Source: Carex sylvatica | Lineage: Eukaryota > Streptophyta > Magnoliopsida > Poales > Cyperaceae | Assembly: GCA_964058845.1 (NCBI GenBank) | Contig: CAXKVR010000231.1 | Coordinates: 88,228-152,227, forward strand | DNA length: 64,000 nt | Reading direction: 5' to 3' | Shown here: in pieces, positions 36,901 to 49,698 of the stretch | Position numbering within the stretch: position 1 is the first letter of the stretch | Layout of the letters: each line of letters opens with the position of its first letter | Made by a program: the position numbers and the translations under genes | Notes under the pieces: model-generated | Told to the model about the DNA's origin: nothing | Seen by the model: only the letters and a program-made list of their open reading frames with translations | Databases searched by the model: none

Positions 36901-38344
36901 GATTTTTCAGGTGTATTTTCAGAACTACCCTTGTTCCTTTCCTTATCTTCTATTTGTCTTCCTTCACTTTCGCCCATTGCATAAGCCATGCTCTGTAAGA
37001 AAACTCATCAAACCGGAAACAGAGCAAGGCAAAATTGAGACAAGGCAGGCTTAAATATGTACAACTTACCACAGCCATTGACGGGTGGGGATAGTATGGT
37101 CCTGAACCTGAGTAATACACTGAGTAAGGCATGGGAGTTCCATATGCAGGCATGACATGCTGTATATATAAATATAAAAAAATTAAGACTCTTTGCATAT
37201 GCGATTTTAAATAATCGAATTTCATAGAAAACTAGTTACCACATCTGTAAATTTAAATATAATCGTCTATATTCAAAGCCAACAACTTCTGAACCAGGGT
37301 GCTGATAGAGTACTGATTCTCTTTCTCTCTCCTCCCCTCTGTTTTTTTTTTTTTTTTGTGTGTAATGCTTACTTGTACAAATGAGGTCAGAGTTGAGTCT
37401 CCAAGTTCATAGTATATAACAGAAAACAGCAGTACTTGAATCACTACTGGGCATTTTATTAAATCCAGGCTGAATTATCAAGTGCCCGATTAATGCATCC
37501 AGCCAAATTTTATGCCTTTAAAGCCCTTTAGAACAAGCATGATTTACCCAATTGAATAACTTCTCACCGAGAATCAATAGTGCATTAACACCCTTCTAAC
37601 ATAATTCCAGGTTTCCAACTACGACTGAAAGTCAGAACCCAACAAAACAGCCTATATTTCTAATTGCAGTGATGATGTTCCTGCTTTGTTTTTTCTATAA
37701 GAGATGTGCTCTATGTGTTGCTTGTAATAAGTTGAAGAGGCATGCCTTTTAAACATTTCTGGTATTGGTATGCCTCAAAAATATTGAGTGTTTTGCTTTA
37801 CTCAGATTCTTAGCTGATGTTTAAGTCATTCAAAGGGGTTTAAGGGATTTTGAGTTTGATGCCAGGTCAATGATGAACCTGTGAGCCGAAATTTTGATGC
37901 TAGCTTTCTGATTCAGTCAGTTAGGTTACAGTATCTAATTCATGAAGCCGGGTGTGTGTGCTGAGATAATACTGGCATCACGGGGTTTTTTACTTAGTGG
38001 TTCTGTCTTGGTTGTTATGTTTGAATTTTGCATATTAGGATCTTTGTAAGTTTTTCTTTCATCAATGGAAGGGCATTAAGCCCATTTTTCCAAAAAAAAA
38101 AACTATTTAATCAACTAGAACATACGGACAAAATCAATTACTCCCCTTCTCCGGTATAATTAATTTCTAAAACATATAAGTCGGGATGAAACAGTACCTG
38201 TCCAGGCCAGACATAAGGGAACATCGCTGGCCACTCGTGAGAATTCGGGTACGCCGCAGCGGCCATGACAGCGTGGTTCGCTGACGGGGCAACATCAGCC
38301 CTGTTGCTAAGCTCCGGAGGCTTGTTCTGCCCCTCCGACGCCAT
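33986..38344 (-). CDS. G-box-binding factor, group G bZIP transcription factor
   Basis: Nine exons on the minus strand: 38344-38198, 37159-37070, 36992-36850, 36741-36690, 36138-36093, 35857-35637, 35052-34975, 34731-34606 and 34102-33986, giving 339 aa. The N-terminus is the proline/tyrosine-rich GBF (MFMR) region: WPAMFPYVWPGQ and HVMPAYGTPMPYSV. A Ser/Asp patch (SSSDDDSSETRDDDAEV) and a basic GSSAKKRKYGKSY follow. Residues 234-259 are the basic region with NRESARRSRLRKQ (N247-x7-R255). Residues 260-301 are the leucine zipper. The upstream LHMGMDIWNTSH matches the GBF motif preceding the bZIP. It should bind CACGTG-type sites as a dimer in the nucleus (family knowledge). Acceptors of exons 4 and 7 are NAGNAG-type, so one-residue variants are likely. 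Which GBF orthologue it is remains open. Confidence 0.9.
35246..35442. mobile_element. K-family MITE in a bZIP intron
   Basis: Ends GAATTCACATCCTCCCC and, inverted, GAACAAGTGTCCTCTCC. The direct repeat CTAAATAGAT (35236-35245 and 35443-35452) covers the expected 9-bp duplication. Its body matches 6016-6211 in inverse orientation. It lies between exons 6 and 7. Confidence 0.75.
36372..36482. mobile_element. Partial K-family MITE in a bZIP intron
   Basis: GCTTCGAGATTTGTGCAGAA, then GTTTGAGATATCTCAGGGGA and the end GCGAATTC match the right half of the K-type elements, including the one at 8289-8698. Located between exons 4 and 5. Confidence 0.5.
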
Positions 38345-38463
38345 AGAAGGGGAGTCGAGACAAAATTAAACAAATAAATATCTCTTAATCAGATTTTACC
38401 TTTTTGGTAGGGGGAATTAAACGAGAGATCCAAAAGGGCAAGAGAAAGTGTTGCGAGTAGGAG

Positions 38464-38466
<3 letters not shown>

Positions 38467-38496
<30 letters not shown>
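38467..38496. repeat. (AG)15 microsatellite in the bZIP leader
   Basis: Fifteen AG units, reading as CT on the transcribed strand, about 120-150 bp before the bZIP ATG. CT-rich leaders are common in plant genes. Confidence 0.9.
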
Positions 38497-38498
<2 letters not shown>

Positions 38499-41400
38499 AG
38501 GGTTTGGAGCGTGGCGAGAGGTGGGGAGTCTGTCCGACGCGGCGATCGATGGATGGATTGGAGGAAGGGGATTTATGGGAAGCGTGGTGCGTCTGGGGTC
38601 CACAGAGAGAGACCGTATTCTTTCGGACTTTATTCGGTGCACCTGGAGCATGTCAGCTCGAACCCCTGTATAACTGGGGTTTAGAAATCAGAACTCTATT
38701 TCGAACGCCTGTAAAATAACACTTGGTAAAGAGGTGGCTGCCCTATTTTGAGAAGTGAAGACTTATTATGTTTTACTTTTTTTTTTTCTTCATATTTTAC
38801 GATTTTAAATTTTAAATAGTTGATCCGTTCATGATAAAATATACCTGAAAATCAAATTTTATAGTTTTTAAAAATTATTTATTATTTTTTAATTAGTGAA
38901 AATTGCTGTAGAAAAATGATTCATAAATGACCAACTTATTGTAGAAATAATGAGATGAAAGCAAGAAAATATGGTAAGTCTTTTTCGCTCAAAATAATTT
39001 AATTATAAAAAAGGTCATGATTTGATCATTTCAAAACAAAAAATACTACGGTAGTAATTAGTAACTGTGTTTTCTCAAAACTTTGCTCTTATAGCGATAT
39101 TCATAGTTTTCGTTGAAAGTCTGTAATTAATGAATAAGAAAATTGAAAAAAAAACATTCATCACGATGCAAGTAAAAAACAAATAAACTTATCTCACTGA
39201 TGAATAAAAAAACAAACGCTGTACTTTATATCGCATATACGTACTCAATGGTGCGACATACTGTTATATATGTTCGAATATGTTTATCAACATTTTGGAC
39301 TAAAAAAAATACGGTATTGGCCTTTTTATTCAAACACAAAACACTCATAAATGGAGGAGCCGAAATTATTACTTCAATCAAATAAATATAAGAATAAATG
39401 GCTTAATTCAAAGATGTCTTGGATGAAAATTTACCATTGTTGTTGGATAGTTAAATTGCTAAGTGTTTACAACTAACAGAAAAAAGATATAATATATATG
39501 TAATACAGTGTATGCAAGTACACTTATAATAGCTTTTTTAGAACGCATGAAAATAATATTTTATGTACACGCGTCTATGAACGGAAGGTAATAATATTTA
39601 ATATACAATAAAAAAGATTATGATTTTCTCGAAGAAGTAGTTGTCAAAATATTGGAACTCAAAGTAAACGTAAGTTTGTAATTTGCTCACTATTTTTCGA
39701 AGAAGATCATAGATATATAGTTTTTTTTTAAAAAGATCAACACACAAATCTGGGCAGTATAATACTTCTGATAAAAGTAACATATGTCATTCTTGCCACT
39801 AACAATGATAAGTGTAAATTTTATCAATAAATTATTTTGTCACAAATTGATCGTTTGTGATTTGTTCCTCTATAGTCATTGAACTTTTTATTTGTTTTAA
39901 TCAATTCACTTAGTTACTTTTTTCGTCTAAAATATTAACAAAATATGCTTATTCATCTTCATTTCCATGTCTTTTTTTTTTTATAAAGGCTTGTATGCTT
40001 CCATCTAAATGTCATTTTATATTTTGGACGAAAAATGTAGCACAGTGCCTTAATTAGAATAAATACAAAGTTCAATAGCTACATAGAAATAAATTCAACT
40101 TAAATGAGAAATTCGTGACATTCGACAAAATTTACTCTGATAACAGCCATTCATAATATTCATATAATATTATTTAGCAATTACACGAGCAAGGAAAATT
40201 CCGACAGATAAAATGCAATCCGTATATTATACAAGAAATTTTATACAAATTTTTTCATTCATCAGGTAAAAAAGCAACATCTCTAATTTTATTTATTTAT
40301 TAGATTATATTTTGATATGATTTGAGAAAATTGTTGTCAAAGTTATACAGATAAGTTTCTATTATTAAGGGCTTGTTCAGCTGCACAGTGGAATTGAAAA
40401 TGAGTACAGGAATACAAAAATTTTTAACTGAAAATTACTATTTATATAAAAGAAATAAAATTCAGTATGAATAAATTTTTATTTTTCATATAAACAGTAA
40501 TTTTTATAAAGCAGCCAAACATGTCATAAATGATTCCCATCCATATATTATTTGTTTTAACATTGTCTCGATACTTGTGTTGAACACGTCATCATCGTGA
40601 GGTACAAAATTTTCTTTTAAAATGAATTTATAACATCTTTCTAATTGGCCAACGGTGAGCAGCCCAAAGCATTATTCTGCCATAAATTATAGATGATACA
40701 GATTCCAGACTTCTGACCCCGAGGTGTAAAAGAGGTTACGTTTGCAGTGTTGCGGTGTATTCCGGTGATATACTCCGAGTGCAAACTAAAATGGGTGTTC
40801 GTTTGGGAAAGGTTCGAGAGAGGCAGATGTGGGGATGAGTTGGACACCGGGATCCGCGCGCTGATTTGGATAACACGATATAATGGCTACACCCGGAGTG
40901 GAGACGTGCTCGAGTTGAATAAGATCCCAGTTAAAGGAATTGGGATTACTTGCAACGAGTACGGATAATTTTAACCTACCGTGAGTTGCGACATGGGAAC
41001 AAAGTCTGACGACGTGTTTTAGTAACCTCTTACACCATTTTGAGACCTGGAGAGTTCATAGAAAATCTGGGAACAGTTTCGTCCGACAACAAGGATAATT
41101 AGTTTGGCCTGGTTTCAAATTTAATTGGGTCAAGCTGGTCTATCGTACGGACGTAAACCATCTGCAACCAATGATCTCTGCTCTCCAGGAAGTGGAGATA
41201 AATAGATAATGCAAGATTTATTTTTTCTTATCTCGGTTAAAATTGGAAAAAAAAAATTTAGTGAGCCAATAAAAGGATTCTTTGGCGAGCGACTGCGTCT
41301 GATTTCGCCCCGTCAAAATTTATTTATTTTTCGGATTTTATTTTGTATGGAGATGATCATATAAGAAGTGGTTTTCTAAATCTTCACCTAAATGATCAGG

Positions 41401-41737
41401 GTGTTAATTTAGTAATTTTATATATCTCTTGTCATAATAAAATTACATTTATAAAATAATGGTAGGAAATTTTTGTAAATTCAGCGAGGTCAATTAATTT
41501 CACTGACTTTGTCACTGATTATAACTTTATATAACGAGCAATCGAGAGTTCAGCTAAAATATTTCCGGTAGCAACTGTGTTGAAGTACGGATTAAATTTT
41601 AAAATTTTATATTTGAAATAAAGTATCTTAATAAATTTGTTAAATAATAAACTTGTAGAATATTAAAAAAAATTTACTATTTTTTATGATATCTGAAAAT
41701 TGATCTTCTTTGGACCTAAAAATAAAATAAAAGTACT
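38497..41737. other. bZIP upstream region and intergenic spacer
   Basis: Mostly AT-rich. 38788-38910 resembles one decayed half of the hairpin MITE core. 40369-40525 is a small MITE candidate (below). 40655-40975 is a GC-richer island open over 73 codons on the plus strand (MLRCIPVIYSECKLKWVF start), but no domain is recognised and coding is not supported. Confidence 0.3.
40369..40525. mobile_element. Small MITE candidate
   Basis: Inverted ends GGGCTTGTTCAGCTGC and (inverted) GACATGTTTGGCTGC around an AT-rich body with two inverted AAATAAAATTCA/AATAAATTTTTA blocks. No duplication found. Confidence 0.4.
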
Positions 41738-41746
41738 GATATTTTA

Positions 41747-43954
41747 CGGCCATTTTTATTAATACCCAAAAAACAAAACGAAATTTTAAAAATAACCTTG
41801 AATTAATTTTTTTTTTAAAAATAACCCAACCGCCCGGGCCCGGGGCGGCCCAAAATAGAAGTGATCCGCCTGGGCCTGGGGCGGGTCACGAAGAGAGCAA
41901 ACCGCCCCCACTGCGGGCGATCCAGTGGTGAGCAAACCGCCCCAGGGTCGGGCAGTCCACTAGTGATCATTTAAGCGAAGACTCGGATGATTGCCGCACA
42001 ACTTTTGATCCGTCCGTCGGATCGGGCTGAAATTTGGACAGGAGCTCCGCAGCCCCAAATCCAAGCTAACTTACTTTCCAGCCCGATCCGACCGTCGGAT
42101 ATAGAGTTTTAGAATTTTCTTTACAATTTCAGAGTTTTTAGGGTCTTTTCGTGCATCATTTACTGTTTTGACTTTGCACGATTAAAGTTTACTGGTACAA
42201 AATAATTGGGGGTCTCCCCCGGATATCCGAAACATCAGAATTTCAAAAAACCATCGTTTAGTGCCTCAAAAATGCAGTTAAAGTTTTCGTTCAACGGTAG
42301 ACGTTGGATCAGCGATTTTCAAAGTGGCTTAATAAATAGTAAAAAAAATCAGAAAAATATAAAATTTGGTCTCCAAGCACATTTCAATATAGAGATGACT
42401 TATTAGTATATACCCTCATATGCTTATGTAAGTAGAGTAGCCAACCTCTTTCTCTCTCTCTCTCAATATATATATACATATGAGAGACTAATGTGCATTC
42501 GTATGCATATGGGCCAAAATACATACGGTCTAAATTTAAAAGTTCAAAATTCAAAAAGTCGATTTGAACCGTTCATCTTGTTCTCCATATTAATATGTGC
42601 TTGGAGACCAAATTTTACATTTTTCTGAATTTTTTTTACTATTTATTAAGCCACTTTGAAAATTATTGATCCAATGGTGGCTGCTGATTTTACTATTTTG
42701 TGTATCCACCGTTGGATCAACAATTTTCAAAGTAGCTTAATAAATAGTAAAAAAATTCAGAAAAATATATTTCGGCCCATATGCATATGAATGCACATTA
42801 GTCACTCTCTATACACACACACACATTATGTTCAATGGTTTGGATCGACTATTTGGACTTTAAAAATATAGAGTGTAATTGGATCCCTCCTCATATATAT
42901 ATACATATACACACATATCCGACATTCTTATTTATATCCAAAAAAGAAAATTAAAAAAATAACCAAATATGGAGCAAATTTTCAAAAGTACCTAAACTGG
43001 CAAAAAAATTTTCGGTAAATGGCTGCTAAAACCAGAAATTTTTTTGGAATTTTTTTTTCTGATTTTTAGTCCCAAAACCGAATTTTTTTTTTTTTTGGAA
43101 ACGGAATTTAGGATAAATAAAAAATAAAAAAAATCAGAATTTTCTTTATTGTTTCAAATTTTTCTTAATTTTTATCTTTTTGTTTTATTTAAATAGAAAT
43201 ATTTATTATTTATTTATTATTTGTATTGAAGTATTAATTTTTTTTAATATATTTATAAGCATATCCCCACATTCTCAAATGGTCAATCTGAACCGTTAGA
43301 TGTGATCTCTATATTGAAATGTGCTTGGAGACCAAATTTTATATTTTTCTGATTTTTTTTACTATTTATTAAGCCACTTTGAAAATCGCTGATCCAACGT
43401 CTACCGTTGAACGAAAACTTTAACTGCATTTTTGAGGCACTAAACGATGGTTTTTTGAAATTCTGATGTTTCGGATACCCGGGGGAGACCCCCAATTATT
43501 TTGTACCAGTAAACTTTAATCGTGCAAAGTCAAAACAGTAAATGATGCACGAAAAGACCCTAAAAACTCTGAAATTGTAAAGAAAATTCTAAAACTCTAT
43601 ATCCGACGGTCGGATCGGGCTGGAAAGTAAGTTAGCTTGGATTTGGGGCTGCGGAGCTCCTGTCCAAATTTCAGCCCGATCCGACGGACGGATCAAAAGT
43701 TGTGCGGCAATCATCCGAGTCTTCGCTTAAATGATCACTAGTGGACCGCCCGACCCTGGGGCGGTTTGCTCACCACTGGACCGCCCGCAGTGGGGGCGGT
43801 TTGCTCTCTTCGTGACCCGCCCCAGGCCCAGGCGGATCACTTCTATTTTGGGCCGCCCCGGGCCCGGGCGGTTGGGTTATTTTTTAAAAAAAAATTAATT
43901 CAAGGTTATTTTTAAAATTTCGTTTTGTTTTTTGGGTATTAATAAAAATGGCCG
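41747..43954. mobile_element. Non-autonomous MULE with 650-bp inverted arms
   Basis: The element starts CGGCCATTTTTATTAATACC and ends with the inverse, flanked by a perfect 9-bp duplication GATATTTTA (41738-41746 and 43955-43963). The arms (41747-42396 and 43305-43954) are 650 bp each and almost identical. The differences I saw are mostly G-to-A changes in GC-rich motifs plus a length change in an A-run. Subterminal DNA holds GCCCGGGCCCGGGGCGGCCC and repeated AGCAAACCGCCCC. The inner ends of the arms carry the core of the hairpin MITEs (ACTATTTATTAAGCCACTTT). The 900-bp interior contains a nested hairpin MITE and no transposase. Confidence 0.88.
42482..42809. mobile_element. Hairpin MITE H5 nested in the MULE
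   Basis: Inverted ends GAGAGACTAATGTGCATTC and, on the right, the complement of GAGAGTGACTAATGTGCATT. Flanks TATACATAT and TATACACAC match at 7 of 9. It contains the shared core. A few tens of bases downstream, 42879-42890 is a lone GGATCCCTCCTC end like that of H2. Confidence 0.55.
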
Positions 43955-44344
43955 GATATTTTAGAACACCATCTATCAAAAATAATAAAAAAATAGTAAA
44001 AGAAATTAAAAAAGTAAAAATCAGTATTGTACAAGTTTATTTTATAACCAATTTATCGAGCCATTTAGATCGACATTTTGAATATGAAATTTAACATGTA
44101 AGCACGTGAACTGACATTACTAGAATTTTGACTTTTTTCAAGGGTCCGAAAAGTCATTGTCAAGAGTATGAAGGGTCCTTGGAATTAAAATGAGCTTTTC
44201 TGACATAGTTCTGACACAGTAAACCATTTCCAACGGCAAGCCCTTGGAAAACGTAGCACATGGAAATGTATCATTTACACCTTTGGAAAAAGTTTGGCAT
44301 GATCCCGACTCACCAAAACAGACCAAATATTATATTATATTGAA

Positions 44345-44751
44345 GAGATTGGCTAGTATAACATCAGTGTCATTTCAACCTATATAACACCAACTCTAAA
44401 ACTTATCAAATCGACTTCAAATGGTAAATCCAAACCATTCAAACCGATCTACTTCATTAGTTGTGCGTTTACATGCAAAGTTTATAACTTTTCGAATTTA
44501 TTTAGTATTAGGTCAAGCGGTCAAATATGTGAGTTTTTAAGTTAATTTTAATACATTAATTTTTCAATATTTTTACCGTTTAATTTGATACTAATATAAC
44601 TCGAAAATATAAAATTTTTGTATGTAAACGCATCACACATAATGTAAATTGGTTTGAACGGTTTGGATTTACCATTTGAAGTCGATTTGATAGGTTTTAG
44701 AGTTGGTGTTATATAGGCTAAAACGATACTGATATTATACTAGCCAAACTC
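44345..44751. mobile_element. Hairpin MITE H7 (9-bp TSD)
   Basis: Inverted ends GAGATTGGCTAGTATAACAT and (inverted) GAGTTTGGCTAGTATAATAT. Perfect 9-bp flanks TATATTGAA (44336-44344 and 44752-44760). Its core (AAATCCAAACCATTCAAACC) is a more distant version of the shared one. Confidence 0.88.
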
Positions 44752-45689
44752 TATATTGAATGCTCATGGAAATACTGACGCAAATGCTCATGGAAATGTT
44801 TTTTTTTATAAAATTTATATTATTTTATGGTTGGACATATTATTTCCATGGGCTGAGCCCTTGAAAATATTTTGCTTAGTATGTTTATATTATTTTATTG
44901 GGAATGTTCATGGAAATACTTCAGAAAATGTCATTGAAAATGTTTTATTGATTCAGTTTATATTATTTTATAGTTAGTCATATTATTTCCAAGTGTTACC
45001 CCTTGAAAATATTTTGTTTAGTTTGTTTATATTATTTTATTGCGAATGTTCATGGAAATACTTTAGAAAATGCCCATGAAAATGTTTCATTGATTCAGTT
45101 TATATTATTTTATAGTTGGTCATACTATTTCCAAGAGTTAGCTCTTGGAGATGTTTGATTAGTCTGTTTATATTATTTTATAGTGAATGTTCATGGATAT
45201 ACTTCAGAAAATACCTATGGAAATGTTTTATTGATTCAGTTTATATTATTTTCAAGGGATAACCGTTAGAAATGTTTTGTTCCTGGAGACAGAAACATTT
45301 ATGTATATTTTGTATCTCCCTTTTAATTGTCTAAATAAACAAATCACAACAGCAAACAAGTATAACACATCCTAATTAAACAAATCATAATCACAACAGC
45401 AAGCAAGTATATCACAATTGTTAACAATATCACAATTAAGCAAGGAAGTATATATAACACATATCACAACATAAAGCATGTATAACACATCTTGATCACA
45501 ACAGCAAGCAAGTAGACTGTAATTTTTAACAATACCAAACAGTACCAAAATATATACCCCACAAACATGTTGTTTTGTATACAAAATATATGCCCCACCA
45601 ATTCATCTAGATACCAAAAATCAACTAAGTCAACTAGATAACATTTGTCTAAGTATACAGTCTCTATCCCTACATCCCTAATTAAAAAT

Positions 45690-46067
45690 CTATTCATGTC
45701 TCACTAATTGGCACGCCTTTTTTTTAGGGAAGTATTTGGTTCGCTTGCCTCCATTCTTGTTAACATTATCACATATTCTCTTGCTTCTTCTCAAATTTCC
45801 CCAAGCACGCACGTCGTCAATCTTATAGAAATGACCGTAAGGCTCATCTTCACCGGATGATGAGGAATCAGATTCATCATCTGATGAATATAAGACAATC
45901 ACCGATGGCGGAGCTACATGTCGTCACTCAATAATTAGGGGGTTAGGATTTGTGAGTGGATTGAAACGATTAGGCGGTGGTATAATCTGTAATGGGGTGG
46001 GTCTTCTCGTAAGATTAACTCTAATTGCCTCACGATTTGGATTTTGTCCAGGATTGAGATTTTCCAT
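45690..46067 (-). pseudogene. Small transposon-borne frame with one stop
   Basis: From ATG at 46067 the minus strand reads MENLNPGQNPNREAIRVNLT, then a proline-rich part, one TGA, then VIVLYSSDDESDSSSSGEDE and a basic tail (RRSKRICDNVN, KRTKYFPKKK) to a stop at 45690. That is about 125 codons with codon continuity across the stop. It may be a remnant of an accessory gene of the CACTA-like element. No family recognised. Confidence 0.4.
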
Positions 46068-46079
46068 ATCGAGATTACA

Positions 46080-46720
46080 AAATAAGGGTTATATCACCTG
46101 TAATAGTCAATAAAAAAATGTATTAGTTACTAGTAAAGGGGTTCCTCTTTCTACTGTAACCACATTGAGGTAAATTATCAAATAATAGTAAAGAGGTTCC
46201 TCTTGCTATTGCCCTTGGTATTAGTTACTAGCTAGCAGTGCATCTATCAAATAGCAGTGCAACTATCAAATAATAGCAGTGTTTCTCATAGTGCCTTGGT
46301 ATTATTTGATAGATGCAATAGCAGTGCTATTTAAGTAGTGTAAGAGAAACCCTGTAAATCTATAAAATAATAAAATAGGAGTGTAGCTATCAAACAATAG
46401 TCAATAAAAATAGGTATTAGTTACTAGTAAAGGGGTTCCTCTTGCTATTGCCCTTTGAACTCTTACAGTAAAGGTCCAACTATAAAAAAATTTCTCATAT
46501 AAAAAAAAGGTAGCAGATAGGTGCTTACTCTTACCGTAAAGGTCAATAAAGGTCAATAAAAAAAAGGTATTAGTGCATCTATCAAATAATGCACTACTAT
46601 TGTTTGATAATAGCAATAAATATAGCTATTGCTTACCCGGGATGGACACTTGGAACCGTTGGAACTCTTACAGTAGAGGTCAATAAAAAAAGGTATTAGT
46701 GCATTTATAATATAATGTAT
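46080..46720. repeat. Degenerate repeats within the CACTA-like element
   Basis: The phrases TATTAGTTACTAGTAAAGGG and GTTCCTCTTGCTATTGCCCT, and AGTGCATCTATCAAATAAT, recur three or more times with insertions. No coding function seen. Confidence 0.5.
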
Positions 46721-48555
46721 TGAAAAAAAAAACCCACTGAACTTATCCTACAGCAAGGCCTAGAAAGCCAATACAGTGGGGATGATATACCAGTACAGGG
46801 TCAATCATGTTGCAATAGAATTTGATCGTGCTGGTACAATGTTTGTACCATTAGACATACTTAGAAGCTCCCTAAACATGTACTGTACTTCTATGAATAA
46901 TCCTATTAATCAATTCTAAACTCTACAATGTTGTTTTATCATAAAAGAATCTCAAAAGGAAAAGAATAACATAGATAAGAAAGGGCAAGGCTTCACACAT
47001 CTCATAAAGGAATCTCAAACATGTACTCTACCATTTCATGAAGGGGCTTCACATATTTAGCCGGGGGCCTTACAGGTAAAGAGCTCTACAATGGTATATT
47101 TATTTTTCTTGTAGAAACAAGCATCTAATTGAGGTTTCCTCTTTCGATTGTTATTAATGTCGCTGGATAAAAGTAATAAAAGGTGAATTATAACCATTCA
47201 GTCATGGGTCTTACATGTTGGTAGTATAAAATTATTGTTATTAATGTCACTGTACCAAAACCTATCAACATCTATTATAAAATTAGACAAGGCATGCCTC
47301 AAATGTATTCGATATTAGACAAGGCATGCAAAATTTATTTTCATATACAATAACATATTTCCTCGTGTTTATATACTTAGGGTATGCCATGTCTTACACC
47401 ACCAAATCAGGGAGGGCCTTTCACAGCACTATTAAATCAAGCTCGAAACGATGAACATGTTAGTTTGTAATAATCTAGAAGTCAATAATACAATAATTTT
47501 ATCATATATATTTTGTTCATGAATTGGATGATTAATCATTTTGTTGTCTTGAGTATTATTGCATTTATGAATCATTTCGAGTTCATGACTGGAATTGTGA
47601 AACTTCATAATACAGATGATACATACTCTTAAAAAGTCTCTGATCGAGATAATTAGTAGGAACACTAATTGACCGCTATAAGGTTAGTATGTGGATTAAA
47701 AGATGGTCAAGTTTTACAGACCATAGACAAGAGTGTCATTTTAATCACATAGATACTTGTTCCAGGAACAAGGTATTTGACAGACCCCGAATGAAACATT
47801 AAATGGAATTGTGTTCGTGTCATTAATGATTTCATTCAGTGTTAAGTTCTAAAGTATAAGATATTCATCTTTTCTGCTAAGAAATGTGTATGTGTGATTA
47901 TTATCTAACGCTGTCTGTAAAAAACAGTTATAACGGTAGCACTTCGGTATACATAGCTTATGCTGAGGAAGTGATGGTCTACCAAAAGTACTATTGTTCC
48001 TTGTATCTCTATACGAGTTATAGTATCACTGGGCCTCTTGGTAGAGTAAGATTATCTGTTAGCGGTATGATTACAAGAGTAATCATATTTGGTAATCTGT
48101 TTAAGGTCAAGAAAAAAATTAAGTTTACAGGGATGATACACACATACCTTGAAACTGATATGATGGCTATGAGACAAAAGAATTAACACGAGTAAAATAG
48201 TTTACTGAATCGTGATATTGTACATTACAGCATCATCTGTGTAATTGGATGGTCATAGTGCATTATGCCAAGTGCCTCATATGATTATAAAGATTAGAAC
48301 AGTTTTAAATCTATTTACCAACATAACACAGATCCTATTGGGTCACACCGTATAGGAGCTAATCGAAAAATCTTGTTGATTAATTATAAATTAATTATGA
48401 TTAATAATAAGATGGTTATAATTAATTATACATGATATAATTAAATTATAAATGTCATATAAGATGACAAGTAGAAACAAAGATTAATTTATAAACGTAC
48501 ACGGTACGTTGTATATAAAAGTTACCGAAACAACAACTGAGAGAAATATAATTGT
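46721..48555. other. Unassigned interior of the CACTA-like element
   Basis: No recognisable gene. 47690-48480 contains non-repetitive sequence such as GGTCACACCGTATAGGAGCT that has the look of retrotransposon non-coding DNA, but nothing decisive. Confidence 0.25.
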
Positions 48556-49243
48556 CAGTGTAACAAAATGCGGCCTATGCGGTCGCATATGTGGTCGCTT
48601 ATGTGTATGCAGTTTTGAACTGCATAGAAAATTAATATGTGGTCTAATATGCGATTCTGCATATACGGCCGCATATTCGGCTGCATAATTTTGATCGCAT
48701 ACCGCATATGATTCGCATATGAACCGCATATGATTCGTATATGATCCGCATATGATCCGCAAATAAACCGCATATGATTCGCTAATGATCCGCATATGAA
48801 CCGCATATGATCCGCATATGAACCGCATATGATCCGCATATGAACCGCATATGATCCGCATATGATCCGCATATGAACCGCATATGATCCGCATATGAAC
48901 CGCATATGATCCGCATATGAACCGCATATACCGCATATGATCCGCATATGAACCACATATAATCTGCATATGATCCGCATATGAACCGCATATGATCTTG
49001 CTGTTGTGTATTCTTATATATGTATGTTGTTTTTATATTAGAGAATAATGGATTAAAATAGTTCTACAAATATGTGTATTCTTATTCCTGTTGTAAGATT
49101 ATGCTTCCAAATATATATGAATTATTATTTTAAAATTCGCATATATAACTCCGCATAAAAATTCGCATATGCAGCCATATACCGTATATGCGGTATGCGA
49201 TGGCCTTCCGCATATCGTATAGAAACTGCATTTTATAACACTG
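48556..49243. mobile_element. hAT-type MITE with internal minisatellite
   Basis: Ends CAGTGTAACAAAATGCGG and, inverted, CAGTGTTATAAAATGCAG are of the hAT kind. A perfect 8-bp duplication ATAATTGT flanks it (48548-48555 and 49244-49251). Both subterminal regions are rich in GCATATG, and this motif has expanded into a tandem array inside. Confidence 0.85.
48695..48995. repeat. 11-bp minisatellite CGCATATGAWC
   Basis: About 27 tandem units alternate between CGCATATGATC and CGCATATGAAC with few changes. Because 11 is not a multiple of 3 and the unit lacks stops on the minus strand, all three minus frames stay open (MRIICGSYADH repeats). This is an artefact of the repeat. Confidence 0.9.
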
Positions 49244-49287
49244 ATAATTGTACATGACAATTATATATATATATATATATATATATA

Positions 49288-49698
49288 GAGTAAGTCTACC
49301 ATACATTGCAATGCATAGGCACCTCTATGCATTGGACTATAAGTCACCATATTCAAAGTCCAAATGACCGATCCAAACCGTTCATCTTGTTCTCCATATT
49401 AATATGTGCTTGGAGACCAAATTTTACATTTTTTGGAATTTTTTTACTATTTATTAAGCCACATTGAAAATCGCTGATCCAACGGTTACAGTAAAATCAA
49501 AAGGCACCGTTGGATCAGTAATTTTCAAAGTGACTTAATAAATAGTAAACAAATTCCAAAAAATGTAAAATTTGGTCTCCAAGCACATATTAATATGGAG
49601 AACAAGATGAACGGTTTGGATCGGTCATTTGGACTTTGAATCCGTGATTTATAGTCCAATGCATAGAGGTGCCTATGCATTGCAATGTATGGTAGACT

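Noticed and set aside
40747..40968. Possible 73-residue protein on the plus strand
   Set aside because: Single short frame, no family, no splice or promoter support, and an overlapping minus-strand frame of similar length.
42206..43495. The same peptide of about 62 residues (MGVSPGYPKHQNFKKPSFSA start) encoded twice on opposite strands
   Set aside because: Both copies sit in the two inverted arms of one MULE. Identity is due to the arms. A related stretch at 58383-58571 is also transposon DNA, and no domain is recognised.
48484..48991. Open frames of 69, 141 and 161 codons on the minus strand with MRIICGSYADH repeats
   Set aside because: They come from the 11-bp minisatellite, whose unit has no stop in any minus frame. 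All three frames are open at once, so they are not evidence of a protein.
48695..48995. CRISPR-like array
   Set aside because: The units are contiguous 11-bp repeats without unique spacers, inside a plant transposon.
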